Positions 9,225 through 18,483 are shown, numbered from the stretch's first letter. The stretch is 64,000 nt of DNA from CAIKLP01 sp965279595 (GCA_965279595.1 OZ257246.1:558001-622000), one strand, 5' to 3'. The notes: generated from the letters alone by a model not told the origin. Numbers and translations: made by a program.

Positions 9225-10184
9225 TTAAAGAAGTTTTTTGATAATATCTTCTACACTTATTCCTTCTGCTTCAGCCTTGTAATTCCTAACAATTCTATGT
9301 CGCAAAACTGCAGTAGCAACCGCTTGCACATCTTCAATATCTGGTGAATACTTATTTTGAATTGCAGCATGGCATTTTGCACCTAGTACCAAATACTGAG
9401 ATGCTCTTGGACCAGCCCCCCATGATAAATAATTATTAACTTCTGCAGTAGCGAATTCTCTTCCGGGTCTAGTTTTTGCTGTTAATTTAACTGCATATTC
9501 TAAAACATTATCAGGAACAGGAATACTTCTTACCAGTTTTTGGAAATATAAAATTTGTTCGTTGTTTAATAATTTTGATAAATTCTGTACAGCATTTGAA
9601 GTTGTTGATTTTACAACTTGAATTTCTTCTTCAAATGTTGGATAGTCCAACCAAACATTAAACATAAATCGATCGAGTTGTGCTTCAGGTAAGGGATAAG
9701 TACCTTCTTGCTCAATTGGGTTTTGTGTGGCTAAAACAAAAAATGGCGATGGTAAAATATGATGTACACCAGCAGCAGTAACTGCTCTCTCTTGCATTGC
9801 TTCAAGTAATGCTGCTTGTGTTTTAGGTGGTGTTCTATTTATTTCATCTGCTAAAATAATATTCGAAAAAATAGGACCTCTTATAAACCTAAATGTTCTA
9901 TTCTCATCAAGAATCTCAGCACCCGTAATATCAGTAGGCATTAGATCAGGAGTGAATTGAATACGATTGTAACTCAAATCTAATACCTGAGAAATAGTTT
10001 GAACCAAAAGTGTTTTTGCTAAGCCGGGTACACCAACTAATAAACAATGTCCATTACTAAAAATAGATATCAATACAGACTTCAATACTTCGTCTTGACC
10101 AACAATTACTTTTGCAATTTCTTTTCTTATTTCTTTATATGATGCTGATAAAGCATCAACTGCTTCCACTTCTGATTTATACAT
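9225..10184 (-). CDS. MoxR family AAA+ ATPase
   Basis: A 319-residue MoxR-type AAA+ ATPase. It shows Walker A GVPGLAKT (residues 51-58), Walker B IILADEINRTPPKTQ, sensor ATQNPIEQEGTYPLPEAQLDRF and the C-terminal lid. MoxR ATPases act as chaperones that insert cofactors or mature protein complexes, usually with von Willebrand (VWA/DUF58) partners. Here no DUF58 or VWA gene is adjacent. Instead it is the last gene of an operon of three periplasmic folding proteins, starting 4 bases after the SurA-like gene. That arrangement suggests a link to envelope protein quality control. The function in that role is inferred. Confidence 0.93.
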   Translation of the reverse strand: MYKSEVEAVDALSASYKEIRKEIAKVIVGQDEVLKSVLISIFSNGHCLLVGVPGLAKTLLVQTISQVLDLSYNRIQFTPDLMPTDITGAEILDENRTFRFIRGPIFSNIILADEINRTPPKTQAALLEAMQERAVTAAGVHHILPSPFFVLATQNPIEQEGTYPLPEAQLDRFMFNVWLDYPTFEEEIQVVKSTTSNAVQNLSKLLNNEQILYFQKLVRSIPVPDNVLEYAVKLTAKTRPGREFATAEVNNYLSWGAGPRASQYLVLGAKCHAAIQNKYSPDIEDVQAVATAVLRHRIVRNYKAEAEGISVEDIIKKLL

Positions 10185-10188
10185 AATT

Positions 10189-11562
10189 TTATTTTACAGC
10201 GTCAACATTATGTTTTTCAATTGCAATAAACCATTTACTCAATTGCTCACAACCTTTAAAATCATCACTGATTTTCATGTAGGTACTTTCGCGTTTTTTA
10301 TTAAACCACTCTTCCATTATTCTGCTTTGCTTATCGGCTAATGCAGCTTGTTGTATTTTTTGATAATCATCTACTAAATTTGCACGGTGTGGTTCAGTTT
10401 TTGAAATAAATTGTACCATTCTATATGCTTGTTCGCCACTAGGCAATTTAAATAATTGAGGTTGTGAAATTTCACCTACACGTAAATTATCTATTGCAAA
10501 AAACAGACTTGGGTCTAATTGATCTGAAGGAATTTTTGTAGTTCCATCTTGTGTATTCTGCAGCATTCCTCCATTATTTTTGGTGGTTTCATCATCAGAA
10601 AATTTGGCAGCTGCATCAGTAAATTTAATTTTGTTTGTAAGTACAAGTGTATAAACACTATCTAATAATGATTTGGCTTTAAGTAAATCACTCATATCTA
10701 CAACTGGTTTAATTAAGATATGACGAACGTTAACTTGTTCGCCTCTTCGCTCAACTAATTGAACAATATGAAACCCAAATTCGGTTTCAACAATTTGTGA
10801 TAACTCATTTGGCTTTAATTTAAATGCAACTGCCTCAAAAGCTTTTACTAATTGCCCTCTTCCTACAAATCCCAATTCGCCGCCACTTTTTGCTGAACCA
10901 TCTTGAGAATACAAAATAGCTAAAGTCCCAAAGTCCTCACCTTTTGCTACTCTTGCTCTTAGTTCTTCTAACTTGTCTTTTGCAGCTTGCTTTGCTTGCT
11001 TGTTAACTTCTGCTTTTTTTACAATTACTGACAATTGAACTTCTTTATTGAAAAATGGTAAACTATCAACTGGAATTTTATCATAAAACTTTTTTACTTC
11101 ATTTGGCGTAACAGTTATGCCTCTACTTATTTGCGACTGCATATTCTGCGCCATAATTACAGAACGAACATCATCTCTTAAATCATTTTTAAATTCGATG
11201 ACTGATTTACCCAAAAATTGCTCTAACTTTTCTTGAGATCCAATTTGTGTAATAAAATAATTAAGTCTTCTATTTAACTCATCTTCCACTTGTCCTTCAT
11301 TTACTTCCACACTATCAAGCTGGGCTTGATTCTGTAAAAGCTTTTGAGTCATCAATGATTCCAATATTTGACATTTCAAAATAGGCTCATTCTTATATCC
11401 TTGTGCAACATACTGTGCAAACTGTCCTTCAACATCTGATAACAGTACAATGTTTTCTCCTAATACTGCTACAATTTTATCTGCATTTTTCACTTGTGCA
11501 AATGATGCAAAAGCAAAAAAAGTTAAACACAAACCCAAAAAATTCCTTTTAATTTTATTCAT
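10189..11562 (-). CDS. surA: SurA-like periplasmic peptidyl-prolyl isomerase
   Basis: A 457-residue exported protein with a signal peptide (about residues 1-22), a SurA N-terminal chaperone domain and two parvulin domains. The first parvulin contains YSQDGSAKSGGELGFVGRGQLVKAFEAVAF and ends FGFHIVQLVE. The second begins NVRHILIKP and contains SDDETTKNNGGM. In Proteobacteria SurA escorts outer-membrane proteins to the BAM complex, and the same job is likely here. It is the third gene of the parvulin operon, 5 bases after the lipoprotein and 4 before moxR. Orthology with E. coli SurA is by architecture, so the symbol is functional rather than strict. Confidence 0.88.
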   Translation of the reverse strand: MNKIKRNFLGLCLTFFAFASFAQVKNADKIVAVLGENIVLLSDVEGQFAQYVAQGYKNEPILKCQILESLMTQKLLQNQAQLDSVEVNEGQVEDELNRRLNYFITQIGSQEKLEQFLGKSVIEFKNDLRDDVRSVIMAQNMQSQISRGITVTPNEVKKFYDKIPVDSLPFFNKEVQLSVIVKKAEVNKQAKQAAKDKLEELRARVAKGEDFGTLAILYSQDGSAKSGGELGFVGRGQLVKAFEAVAFKLKPNELSQIVETEFGFHIVQLVERRGEQVNVRHILIKPVVDMSDLLKAKSLLDSVYTLVLTNKIKFTDAAAKFSDDETTKNNGGMLQNTQDGTTKIPSDQLDPSLFFAIDNLRVGEISQPQLFKLPSGEQAYRMVQFISKTEPHRANLVDDYQKIQQAALADKQSRIMEEWFNKKRESTYMKISDDFKGCEQLSKWFIAIEKHNVDAVK

Positions 11563-11567
11563 TTTAA

Positions 11568-12425
11568 TTATTCAGCTTTAAAAATCTCAACATCCTTCTC
11601 ATCTAATGCTTTATTGTAAACACTATTCTCCATATTGTTTATCAACTCTAATTTCCTTTTATTAATTATACTATTTCGAATATTATCCATTTCAAATTCA
11701 ATTGGAGAAATGTCTTCTCTGTACATAAAGTCTTTCACTTTCATTAAATAATAGAAATCAGAATCAGAAAAATCTATTAATTTATTTTTTTGCAATAATG
11801 TTGATTCCGAAAATCTATCAATTGGAATTATTGCATTAACATCATCTAGATATATCCATGAAGTATCCACTAAACTATAATCAGCGGCAAACTGCATACA
11901 ATAAGTTTCTAATTCCGCTTTGTCTTTTGCTTTATTCGATTGAAACCATTTCTTCGCTAATTCAAAACGATGCGCATTTTTGGGAATTTTCAAGTAAGTC
12001 AATTTGATAATGCTCTTTTTAAGCTCAAAATTTTCCTTATTCTTAGCATAGAAATCTCTTATTTGTTTTTCTGTTACTGTTGTATCTAATTTCTGCGCAA
12101 CTAATTGTTGTTCGTAAGAGTAAATAATTAAAGAGTTGCGGTAATTATTTAATTGCTCTTCAATTTCTGAATTATTTAATGCCGCATTATCTTGAGCTTG
12201 TTTTAATATTACATTTTGACGCATCCAATTAGTAATATATGACTGCACAATCTCTGCGCTATCTTTGGCACTACTTTCTTTAGGCACAATCCCAACCAAA
12301 TCTGAAGGGTATAAATACAAATCATAAACGCGAGCAACTGGCTTTTCTTTTCCACCAAACATGGATGCAATAAAACTGCATGATGATAATAATAGAATAG
12401 AAAAAAATAAAACTATAGCTCGCAT
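11568..12425 (-). CDS. lipoprotein related to SurA/PpiC, parvulin domain degenerate
   Basis: A 285-residue lipoprotein with lipobox LLSSC near residue 16. The body is helix-rich, with a SurA-N-like segment (SYITNWMRQNVILKQAQ). A region follows that is positioned like a parvulin domain (LTYLKIPKNAHRFELAKKWF) but lacks the usual GG.LG and FG.HI signatures. I therefore read it as a chaperone-like or inactive PPIase relative. It sits between two genuine parvulins in one operon, 5 bases before the surA-like gene. Such three-gene sets are familiar in Bacteroidota, but the role of the middle member is not known to me. A hairpin precedes it at 12436-12459. Confidence 0.72.
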   Translation of the reverse strand: MRAIVLFFSILLLSSCSFIASMFGGKEKPVARVYDLYLYPSDLVGIVPKESSAKDSAEIVQSYITNWMRQNVILKQAQDNAALNNSEIEEQLNNYRNSLIIYSYEQQLVAQKLDTTVTEKQIRDFYAKNKENFELKKSIIKLTYLKIPKNAHRFELAKKWFQSNKAKDKAELETYCMQFAADYSLVDTSWIYLDDVNAIIPIDRFSESTLLQKNKLIDFSDSDFYYLMKVKDFMYREDISPIEFEMDNIRNSIINKRKLELINNMENSVYNKALDEKDVEIFKAE

Positions 12426-12435
12426 TTTAATTTTT

Positions 12436-12459
12436 ATGCCAACATATTATTGCTGGCAT
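12436..12459. other. hairpin in the gap between two genes of the parvulin operon
   Basis: A 9-base-pair stem with one G-U pair and a 6-base loop lies in the 41-base space between the PpiC gene and the lipoprotein gene. On the minus strand, where the operon is read, no U-run follows, so it does not look like a terminator for that direction. It could affect mRNA stability or relative expression. On the plus strand it is followed by T-rich sequence, but no plus gene ends there. Confidence 0.4.
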
Positions 12460-12466
12460 TTATTTT

Positions 12467-14437
12467 TTAATTCGTCAACATTGATTTAAATACACTTTCA
12501 TTTACAACCACTGTATATTTTTTCTTCAAAACATCAATCCATTGCTTTTCTAATGCATTCTGATAATCAGCAGTAACAGTACCTCTAACTTCATTTAATG
12601 CTTTTGGTGTTGCTGGCATTACTTCTTTAACTTTTACAAAAACAACAGTATTGTTTACATTCATATTTGCAGTTACACCTTTTTTCCAAGCAATTTCATC
12701 GATGGTTGAGTTCTCTCCTTTTTCAAACTTATCTGATTTGATAGACACATTTAGTGGATTGCTTTTATTAATTTTTCTCAACAATGAATCTTCAGTTATT
12801 TTCTTATTCTTAATTAACTTTCTAACTTCAACTGCTATGCTTTCGTTTGCACAAGTGTAAATACTAGCATTCAATCTATCATTCCACATATAGTTATTTT
12901 TATTTTGCTTATAAAAGTTTTGTAAACCCAATGTGTCTTTTACTGCAGCTGACCAAACTTTTTTGTCTGTTAATTCAAATAATAAAATCCCATCTCTGTA
13001 TTCTTCCATCAATGCTTTGAATTCAGGATATTTCTGATCAAGTCTAGCTTCTTCGTAATCCATCAAATTTTTACTTACGAAATTCTCGTAAGCTTCTCTT
13101 TTAGATTTGTTGAAACTTTCTTTTAATAAGTTGAATTGATATTGAGTAAGATAATTTGCATAATCATCAATTGTGATTTTTTTATTTTCAATAACAAAAA
13201 TTACATCTGTAGGATTTGCTGCTTGGTTTCTTTTGAATTCAGTTCTATAAATTGAAGAATCTGATTTTGCATAAAAAGTTTTTAATGGATTTGGATATTC
13301 AATAAACTTATACTCTTTTTTTAATTTAGAAACAAATGACTGTTTATTCAAATCTGCCCTTGAATCGCGATTAATTTTTGCTTTAATATCATTCTTTGAT
13401 TCTTCAAAAGTTGGAGGTGCTTTTTTCTCAATTAACTTTACAATATGCCAGCCATAAGAAGATAAAAATGGTTTAGAATAAGCCCCGATATTTTTAAGTG
13501 AAAATGCTTGATTTTCAAATTCTGGAACCATTTTACCTATTCCGAACATTGGTAATACTCCACCATATTTAGAAGAACCTTTATCTTCTGAATATTGCTT
13601 TGCTAAATCTTCGAATTTTTCACCAGTGATAAGTTTCGCATAAATCTCATTGATTTTTGCTTTGTTTTTTAAACTATCTTCTTTAGTTGATTGGTTTGTT
13701 AAACGCAACATAATGTGTGCAACTTTTACTTCACCCTGTGATGGACGAGTATCTATGACTTTAATAATATGGTAACCAAATCTTGTTCTAGATGGCATAG
13801 TGATGGTGCCAATTTTTGCTTGGTAAGCAGCATTTTCAAAGGTATAAACCATACCAAATGCACTAAAATAACCTAAATCACCTTTGTTAGATTTTGCACT
13901 TGGGTCTTCAGAAACTTCCATTGCTACTTTGCCAAAGTCTTCCTTTTTTTCAATCAACCTTTTTCTGATTGCCATTATTTTATTATAAGCAGCAAGTGTG
14001 TCCTTCGGACTAGCATCTTCTTTGCAATTAATTAGAATATGGCTAGCACGAATCTCTTTCTGTGAACGTTCAAAAGCTTCATTGATTAAGTGTTCCGTTA
14101 CTTCTTTGTCTGTCAAATAAGGTGCGGCTAGTTGTTTACGATATCCAGCAAGTTCGGTTTTAAAAGAAGTAACTGTATCCATACCTAAACTTTTTGCCTC
14201 TAATACTTTCAATTTGAAATTGATGTATAAATCAAGGTATTCTCTTAAACTTTTTTCATCAGGTGCTGTACTATTTTTTGCATTGTTTTTCTTAAAAACA
14301 TTCTCAAATTCTTGTTTCCCGATTTTCTCATTTCCAATGGTCATTAATACATTAGATTGTTGTGCAAATGAAGTTAATGCAACAATTAAAAAGATGTTTG
14401 TAATAATGCTTTTCTTAAGCCAATTTGTGGTCTTCAT
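12467..14437 (-). CDS. PpiC/parvulin-type periplasmic peptidyl-prolyl isomerase, 656 aa
   Basis: A 656-residue exported foldase with a signal peptide (about residues 1-25, ending SFAQ). Two tandem parvulin domains lie around residues 125-225 and 235-345. The first has IRASHILIN, GDLGYFSAFGMVYTFE and FGYHIIKV. The second has VKVAHIMLR, KYGGVLPMFGIGKM and YGWHIVKLIE. A long helical C-terminal part without a recognised domain follows. It is the promoter-proximal gene of the four-gene envelope-folding operon ending in moxR. The likely job is prolyl isomerisation and chaperoning of outer-membrane or secreted proteins in the periplasm. Confidence 0.88.
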   Translation of the reverse strand: MKTTNWLKKSIITNIFLIVALTSFAQQSNVLMTIGNEKIGKQEFENVFKKNNAKNSTAPDEKSLREYLDLYINFKLKVLEAKSLGMDTVTSFKTELAGYRKQLAAPYLTDKEVTEHLINEAFERSQKEIRASHILINCKEDASPKDTLAAYNKIMAIRKRLIEKKEDFGKVAMEVSEDPSAKSNKGDLGYFSAFGMVYTFENAAYQAKIGTITMPSRTRFGYHIIKVIDTRPSQGEVKVAHIMLRLTNQSTKEDSLKNKAKINEIYAKLITGEKFEDLAKQYSEDKGSSKYGGVLPMFGIGKMVPEFENQAFSLKNIGAYSKPFLSSYGWHIVKLIEKKAPPTFEESKNDIKAKINRDSRADLNKQSFVSKLKKEYKFIEYPNPLKTFYAKSDSSIYRTEFKRNQAANPTDVIFVIENKKITIDDYANYLTQYQFNLLKESFNKSKREAYENFVSKNLMDYEEARLDQKYPEFKALMEEYRDGILLFELTDKKVWSAAVKDTLGLQNFYKQNKNNYMWNDRLNASIYTCANESIAVEVRKLIKNKKITEDSLLRKINKSNPLNVSIKSDKFEKGENSTIDEIAWKKGVTANMNVNNTVVFVKVKEVMPATPKALNEVRGTVTADYQNALEKQWIDVLKKKYTVVVNESVFKSMLTN

Positions 14438-14572
14438 AAATTCGATAATTTTTTACTAAAATACTGTATAATTAAAGGTTTGCTAAAATAGAATAAATTT
14501 CAAAGTGTTACAACGAAATCGACTAAACAATGGTATCATAATGGATATATTTTATAATTTTAACCAATAAAT

Positions 14573-15088
14573 ATGGAAAAGCATTTACTTTCTGAAAACC
14601 CTATTGTAATATCTTCACTACTAGGGAGTTTTATATATCATATTCAAGATGAAAAATCACCAATAAAAGAGGTTGATCAGACTAACTTAGAAGAAAAGGT
14701 CTTTGAGTATTTAGGTGAAAACAATAAATACATTTTAATGATTGTTAACCATCTTCATGAAAAAGAATTCATTAATAAAACTGATTTAGAATTACTCAAT
14801 AAAACCTTAACTGCATTGAAATTAGAATTGAGAGATGTAGCGATTTTGAATTACCACCATTATCAATCTACTTCTCTAAAAGAATTATTAAGCTATTTTT
14901 CAGCGAATAAAATAATTGTTTTTGGTGCAAATATTTTATTAGATGGGATTAATAAAGATCAAATTGTAAATAGCATTGATTCTTTTGAAGGCAAACCCAT
15001 ATTAAGGTGTAGTTCATTAACAGAATTAGCAAACAACCAAGATTTAAAAATAGTTTGGTGGTCAGCAATTAAATCTATTATTTCCTAA
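14573..15088 (+). CDS. hypothetical protein, 171 aa
   Basis: A 171-residue protein without signal peptide or membrane segment, so probably cytoplasmic. I do not recognise a family with confidence. It is acidic and helical at the N-terminus and has a central hydrophobic strand (KIIVFGANILL). The C-terminus KIVWWSAIKSII is reminiscent of short conserved Bacteroidota proteins of unknown function. Codon use looks like its neighbours. It is a single-gene unit diverging from the parvulin operon. Its 3' end overlaps the convergent glycosyltransferase gene by 11 bases. A TATATTTT element upstream is one mismatch from the Bacteroidota -7 box. Confidence 0.65.
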   Translation: MEKHLLSENPIVISSLLGSFIYHIQDEKSPIKEVDQTNLEEKVFEYLGENNKYILMIVNHLHEKEFINKTDLELLNKTLTALKLELRDVAILNYHHYQSTSLKELLSYFSANKIIVFGANILLDGINKDQIVNSIDSFEGKPILRCSSLTELANNQDLKIVWWSAIKSIIS

Positions 15089-15866
15089 ATAAACTTGTAT
15101 AAACAAGCCTCATTGCAATAAGAAAATGATTGTAAAGATTTTTTATTAATCCAAAGTGATGGTTAAGTATTTCAAATCGTTCTGTTAGACCCAGTTTTTT
15201 GTTGACTTGTGACATCCCACCTTCCATAAATTTAGAAATATACTGTTCTGTATTGATTACCATTTGGGCTTTTTTCAAACTCCTAATAATCCAATCAATA
15301 TCTGCACTAATTCGATATCTTATATCATATTTAGCAGCTATTTCTTTTTTAACAATTAATGATTGGTGACAAACCACCATACCTAATTGCATGCTTTCCC
15401 AATTTAATTGAACTGGAGGTCTTAATCTTCGAGCTCTTAAATCATTTCCTTTTAAGTCAGTTATTAAGGTGTCGCCATAATAAACATCAGATTTGGGAAA
15501 TTTTGTAAAAATATTTTGAAGTACTTCCGAGTTATGAAATTCGTCACCTGAATTTAGAAACAAAACATAGTCGCCGTTTGCATGAGCTAAACCAATATTC
15601 ATTGCATCATATATTCCTTTATCTGGCGATGACCTCCAATAGGCTATTTTACTTTCTTGTGCTCTAATTATTTGGATTGTGTTGTCCTTTGATGCACCAT
15701 CAATTATGACATGTTCTATATTTTGATAGGTTTGTCCTTGAACAGATTGAAGAGTTCGTTCTATATAATGCTCACTATTATATACTACTGTAATCACACT
15801 AATTACAGGCAACGATTCTAATTTCTTTGAAGAAATTCCCTTTAAATGATAACCACCTTCTTGCAT
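15078..15866 (-). CDS. family 2 glycosyltransferase
   Basis: A GT-A fold family 2 glycosyltransferase of about 262 residues. It begins with VISVITVVYNSEHYIERTLQSV and continues with the nucleotide-sugar site region DGASKDNT and the metal-binding LFLNSGDEFHN (the DxD equivalent). The sequence resembles colanic-acid or exopolysaccharide enzymes of the WcaE type, but the acceptor is unknown. I chose the ATG at 15866. It lies 5 bases downstream of a strong terminator for the preceding gene, so the real start could be the TTG at 15812 (MPVISVITVV), immediately before the fold begins. There is no polysaccharide cluster around it. Confidence 0.85.
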   Translation of the reverse strand: MQEGGYHLKGISSKKLESLPVISVITVVYNSEHYIERTLQSVQGQTYQNIEHVIIDGASKDNTIQIIRAQESKIAYWRSSPDKGIYDAMNIGLAHANGDYVLFLNSGDEFHNSEVLQNIFTKFPKSDVYYGDTLITDLKGNDLRARRLRPPVQLNWESMQLGMVVCHQSLIVKKEIAAKYDIRYRISADIDWIIRSLKKAQMVINTEQYISKFMEGGMSQVNKKLGLTERFEILNHHFGLIKNLYNHFLIAMRLVYTSLFRK

Positions 15867-15870
15867 AGTC

Positions 15871-15900
15871 AAAAAAAACCCCCGGTTGTTACCGAGGGTT
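15871..15900 (-). terminator. rho-independent terminator of the gldJ-like gene
   Basis: On the minus strand a 10-base-pair stem containing one G-U pair (arms 15877-15886 and 15891-15900) with a 4-base loop is followed by a run of eight U residues. It ends the gldJ-like transcript just before the glycosyltransferase start codon. Confidence 0.88.
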
Positions 15901-15914
15901 CTATTTAAGATTTT

Positions 15915-17330
15915 TTATTTATTAGGTCTTTTCGGTTTGAATTTCTTAGCATCTTGTGAACCTAAACGTACCATAGCACAACGGAATCCTACATCAGCAC
16001 TTGATGTTTCTTCATCCATAAATCTACGAATACCAGGATTCAAATAATATGCTCTATCATTCCAAGAACCACCTTTGAACACTCTTGCTTTATTGTTAAT
16101 CATACTAGTTTGACCATATGCGTACATTGATTCATCATCAATATCACCTCTTTTATCAGGATTTGCATAGGTATCATAATCAACATTTCTTTTCAATCTA
16201 CCTAAACTGTCTTTTTCAGCTATGTTACCATCAGCATCCAAAGTTGGTTTTGTATAAACGTTTCCTCTGAAAGGATTGAAATCATTTTTATCTTCTGGAG
16301 ATAAAGGACGGTAAACATCCATTACCCACTCACTAACGTTTCCAGCCATATTATATAAGCCAAAATCATTAGGGAAAAATGCTCTAACTGGACCAGTAAT
16401 ATCATAGCTATCATTTAAATAACCTGCAACACCCATGTTATCACCACGTCCACGTTTATAATTGGCATACATTATACCTTTACCTTTTCCACCTTCATCA
16501 CGCATGGTTAAACCATTCCAAGCATATAATTTTTTCTCGTTAACGTTTTCAAATTTCGAATTCCCTTTTAATGCTTTTGCAGCATACTCCCATTCAGCTT
16601 CAGTAGGTAAACGGTAATTCGGCAATAAAATACCATCTTGTAAACGAACTCTACGTGTACCTTCTCCATTTGGATCCAAGTTTTTCAAGTTCTTCTTAAC
16701 TAAACCTTCATATTGTCCAGTTAAATAAGCTTGTGTATTAAAGTTGTCCTCATTAACTTGATTAGGATTATCTTTCAAAATTCCTTTTGAAATTAATATT
16801 CTCTCATTAACTCTGTCCGTTCTCCAAGCACAATATTCATTTGCTTGAACCCATGAAACACCAACAACTGGATAGTTTTGATAAGCTGGGTGACGGAAAT
16901 AATTATCTACAAATGGTTCATTGTAAGAAAGAGGATTTCTCCAAACCAGAGTATCTGGCAAAGCCTTTTTGAAAACTTCTGGATAATCTGCTCCGTAAAC
17001 TCTTTGTAACCAATATAAATATTCCAAATAGTTAATATTTGATACTTCTGTTTCATCCATATAAAAAGAAGATACAGTGATTCTTCTTTCTAGATTGTCC
17101 ATATCATAAGTCATGTCTTGTTCCATTGAACCCATAACATATGAACCACCTTCAATAAATACTAAGCCTGGGCCAGTTTGTTGTTCTACATTTTTAAAAA
17201 CCTGGAAACCTCCATTGTTTTTATCATTGTATTTCCAACCTGTATTGGATGATTTTTGAGAACAAGAAACCACTGTAAGTGATATACCTGCCATCAACAT
17301 AGAAACAGAAAAATTGATAAATTTTTTCAT
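15915..17330 (-). CDS. gldJ: GldJ-like gliding motility / T9SS lipoprotein (formylglycine-generating-enzyme fold)
   Basis: A 471-residue lipoprotein (lipobox VVSC, Cys23) with an FGE-sulfatase/SUMF1-like domain. Hallmarks include GLVFIEGGSYVMGS, SFYMDETEVSNINYLEYL, LPDTLVWRNPLSYNE, YWRHP-like and VGVSWVQANEYCAWRTDRVNE, NYRLPTEAEWEYAAKA and VFKGGSWNDRAYYLNPGIRRF. The LPDTLVWRN and WRTDRVNE segments fit GldJ better than its paralogue GldK. GldJ-type lipoproteins sit in the outer membrane and stabilise the T9SS motor and translocon. Adjacency to porU and porV matches the known Flavobacterium porV-porU-gldJ neighbourhood. The fold is not expected to act as a formylglycine enzyme here. A terminator follows directly. 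Confidence 0.8.
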   Translation of the reverse strand: MKKFINFSVSMLMAGISLTVVSCSQKSSNTGWKYNDKNNGGFQVFKNVEQQTGPGLVFIEGGSYVMGSMEQDMTYDMDNLERRITVSSFYMDETEVSNINYLEYLYWLQRVYGADYPEVFKKALPDTLVWRNPLSYNEPFVDNYFRHPAYQNYPVVGVSWVQANEYCAWRTDRVNERILISKGILKDNPNQVNEDNFNTQAYLTGQYEGLVKKNLKNLDPNGEGTRRVRLQDGILLPNYRLPTEAEWEYAAKALKGNSKFENVNEKKLYAWNGLTMRDEGGKGKGIMYANYKRGRGDNMGVAGYLNDSYDITGPVRAFFPNDFGLYNMAGNVSEWVMDVYRPLSPEDKNDFNPFRGNVYTKPTLDADGNIAEKDSLGRLKRNVDYDTYANPDKRGDIDDESMYAYGQTSMINNKARVFKGGSWNDRAYYLNPGIRRFMDEETSSADVGFRCAMVRLGSQDAKKFKPKRPNK

Positions 17331-17434
17331 CTGTGAATTGTTTGTTATTTAACTTTTGTCACTCTTTTTAAACCAGTAACAATGGTAAAATCTGCCTTTA
17401 AACGGCGTAAATATATTGAATATTATTGAAAACT

Positions 17435-18406
17435 TTAAAATGAAGGGCAATTTACCCTTTTAAAACTTCTTCCATGAGCTCTTCTTGCAGGTTGAGCAAG
17501 CTCAATTGCCAATGAAAATTCATGTGCGCCTGAAGCTGAAGCTCTTAAAGCTGAAGTTATGATATCGTAACTATAACCGAACTTGTAAATATCATATTTA
17601 AACCCAACTAAGCCTATAATTGCATCACCATTTACAAAACTTGTTCTATACCAAGCCCCAGCTACAACTGGACCTCTATTATAGTACATCCCAAAATTCA
17701 ATTGACTATTTGAACCTTGTTGTTGGAATAAGAAATTTGGTGATATACTGGCATTGAATTGTCTTTTACCAACTGGGATAAATCCACCTGCATGTATGGT
17801 GTATTTTCTTGGGAGTGGTGCATTTCCACCATCGAATGACTGATTCGGTTCTGTTAAATGATCAACAGAAAAACCTCCATAGATATTGTCTGAAAACATG
17901 ATAGCCCCAGCACCAAAATCAACATAATTGGCACTTAAATTCCCTGAAGCAGGATCATTTGTATTATAAATAGGGGTTCCTTGGGCATCATACCCATAAA
18001 TCAAGCCATTTGTGTTTACTGAATTGTTCGAATATGAAACAGATACGCCTGGTTTGATTACCAAATTCCTATTAACTTTTAAATTGTAAGAATAAATTCC
18101 TGTAACTCTGGTTGCCTTAAAGACTCCATTTGCTTGGTTATCATTAGTAACCATTAATCCAATACCGCCATTTAATGAAGGCATAAATTGATCATATGAA
18201 AAGGCCACATTGCGATAAGCTTTGTTGATTCCAGGCCATTGATTTCTATAATTCAAGATAAACCTAGGACCACCTGCAGTACCAGCAAATGCTGAATTTA
18301 AATACAATGGTGCCGCATAAAATTGCGAAAAATGAGGATCTTGTGCCTTCAAGGTAGTGAAAGCTAAAATACCCGTAATAAATAATCCAATTCTCTTTTT
18401 TAACAT
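17435..18406 (-). CDS. PorP/SprF family T9SS outer-membrane protein
   Basis: A 323-residue outer-membrane beta-barrel of the PorP/SprF family. It has a signal peptide (to about residue 21, LKAQ) and the characteristic opening DPHFSQFYAAPLYLNSAFAGT. RFILNYRNQWPGI and repeated amphipathic strands follow. PorP/SprF proteins are T9SS components that anchor substrates or periplasmic partners at the outer membrane. Many Bacteroidota carry several, often each beside a dedicated giant adhesin; no adhesin is seen here. It is transcribed in the same direction as the gldJ-like gene, 104 bases upstream, and diverges from porU. A good Bacteroidota-type promoter precedes it. Confidence 0.9.
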   Translation of the reverse strand: MLKKRIGLFITGILAFTTLKAQDPHFSQFYAAPLYLNSAFAGTAGGPRFILNYRNQWPGINKAYRNVAFSYDQFMPSLNGGIGLMVTNDNQANGVFKATRVTGIYSYNLKVNRNLVIKPGVSVSYSNNSVNTNGLIYGYDAQGTPIYNTNDPASGNLSANYVDFGAGAIMFSDNIYGGFSVDHLTEPNQSFDGGNAPLPRKYTIHAGGFIPVGKRQFNASISPNFLFQQQGSNSQLNFGMYYNRGPVVAGAWYRTSFVNGDAIIGLVGFKYDIYKFGYSYDIITSALRASASGAHEFSLAIELAQPARRAHGRSFKRVNCPSF

Positions 18407-18453
18407 GGGAACTAAAACAATTTTCGAATATATGCTATTCTAAGTCAGAACAT

Positions 18454-18483
18454 CAAATATACACAAAATATTTATTGAACAAA
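18454..18483 (-). promoter_or_regulatory. Bacteroidota-type promoter for the PorP/SprF gene
   Basis: Read on the minus strand, TTTG (18483-18480), an 18-base spacer and TATATTTG (18461-18454) match the known Bacteroidota sigma-ABfr consensus of TTTG and TAnnTTTG about 19 bases apart. Transcription would begin about 40 bases before the ATG at 18406. Confidence 0.55.

Noticed and set aside
15915..17330. active formylglycine-generating enzyme or GldK
   Set aside because: The lipobox, LPDTLVWRN and WRTDRVNE segments and the porU/porV neighbourhood favour a GldJ-type structural lipoprotein.
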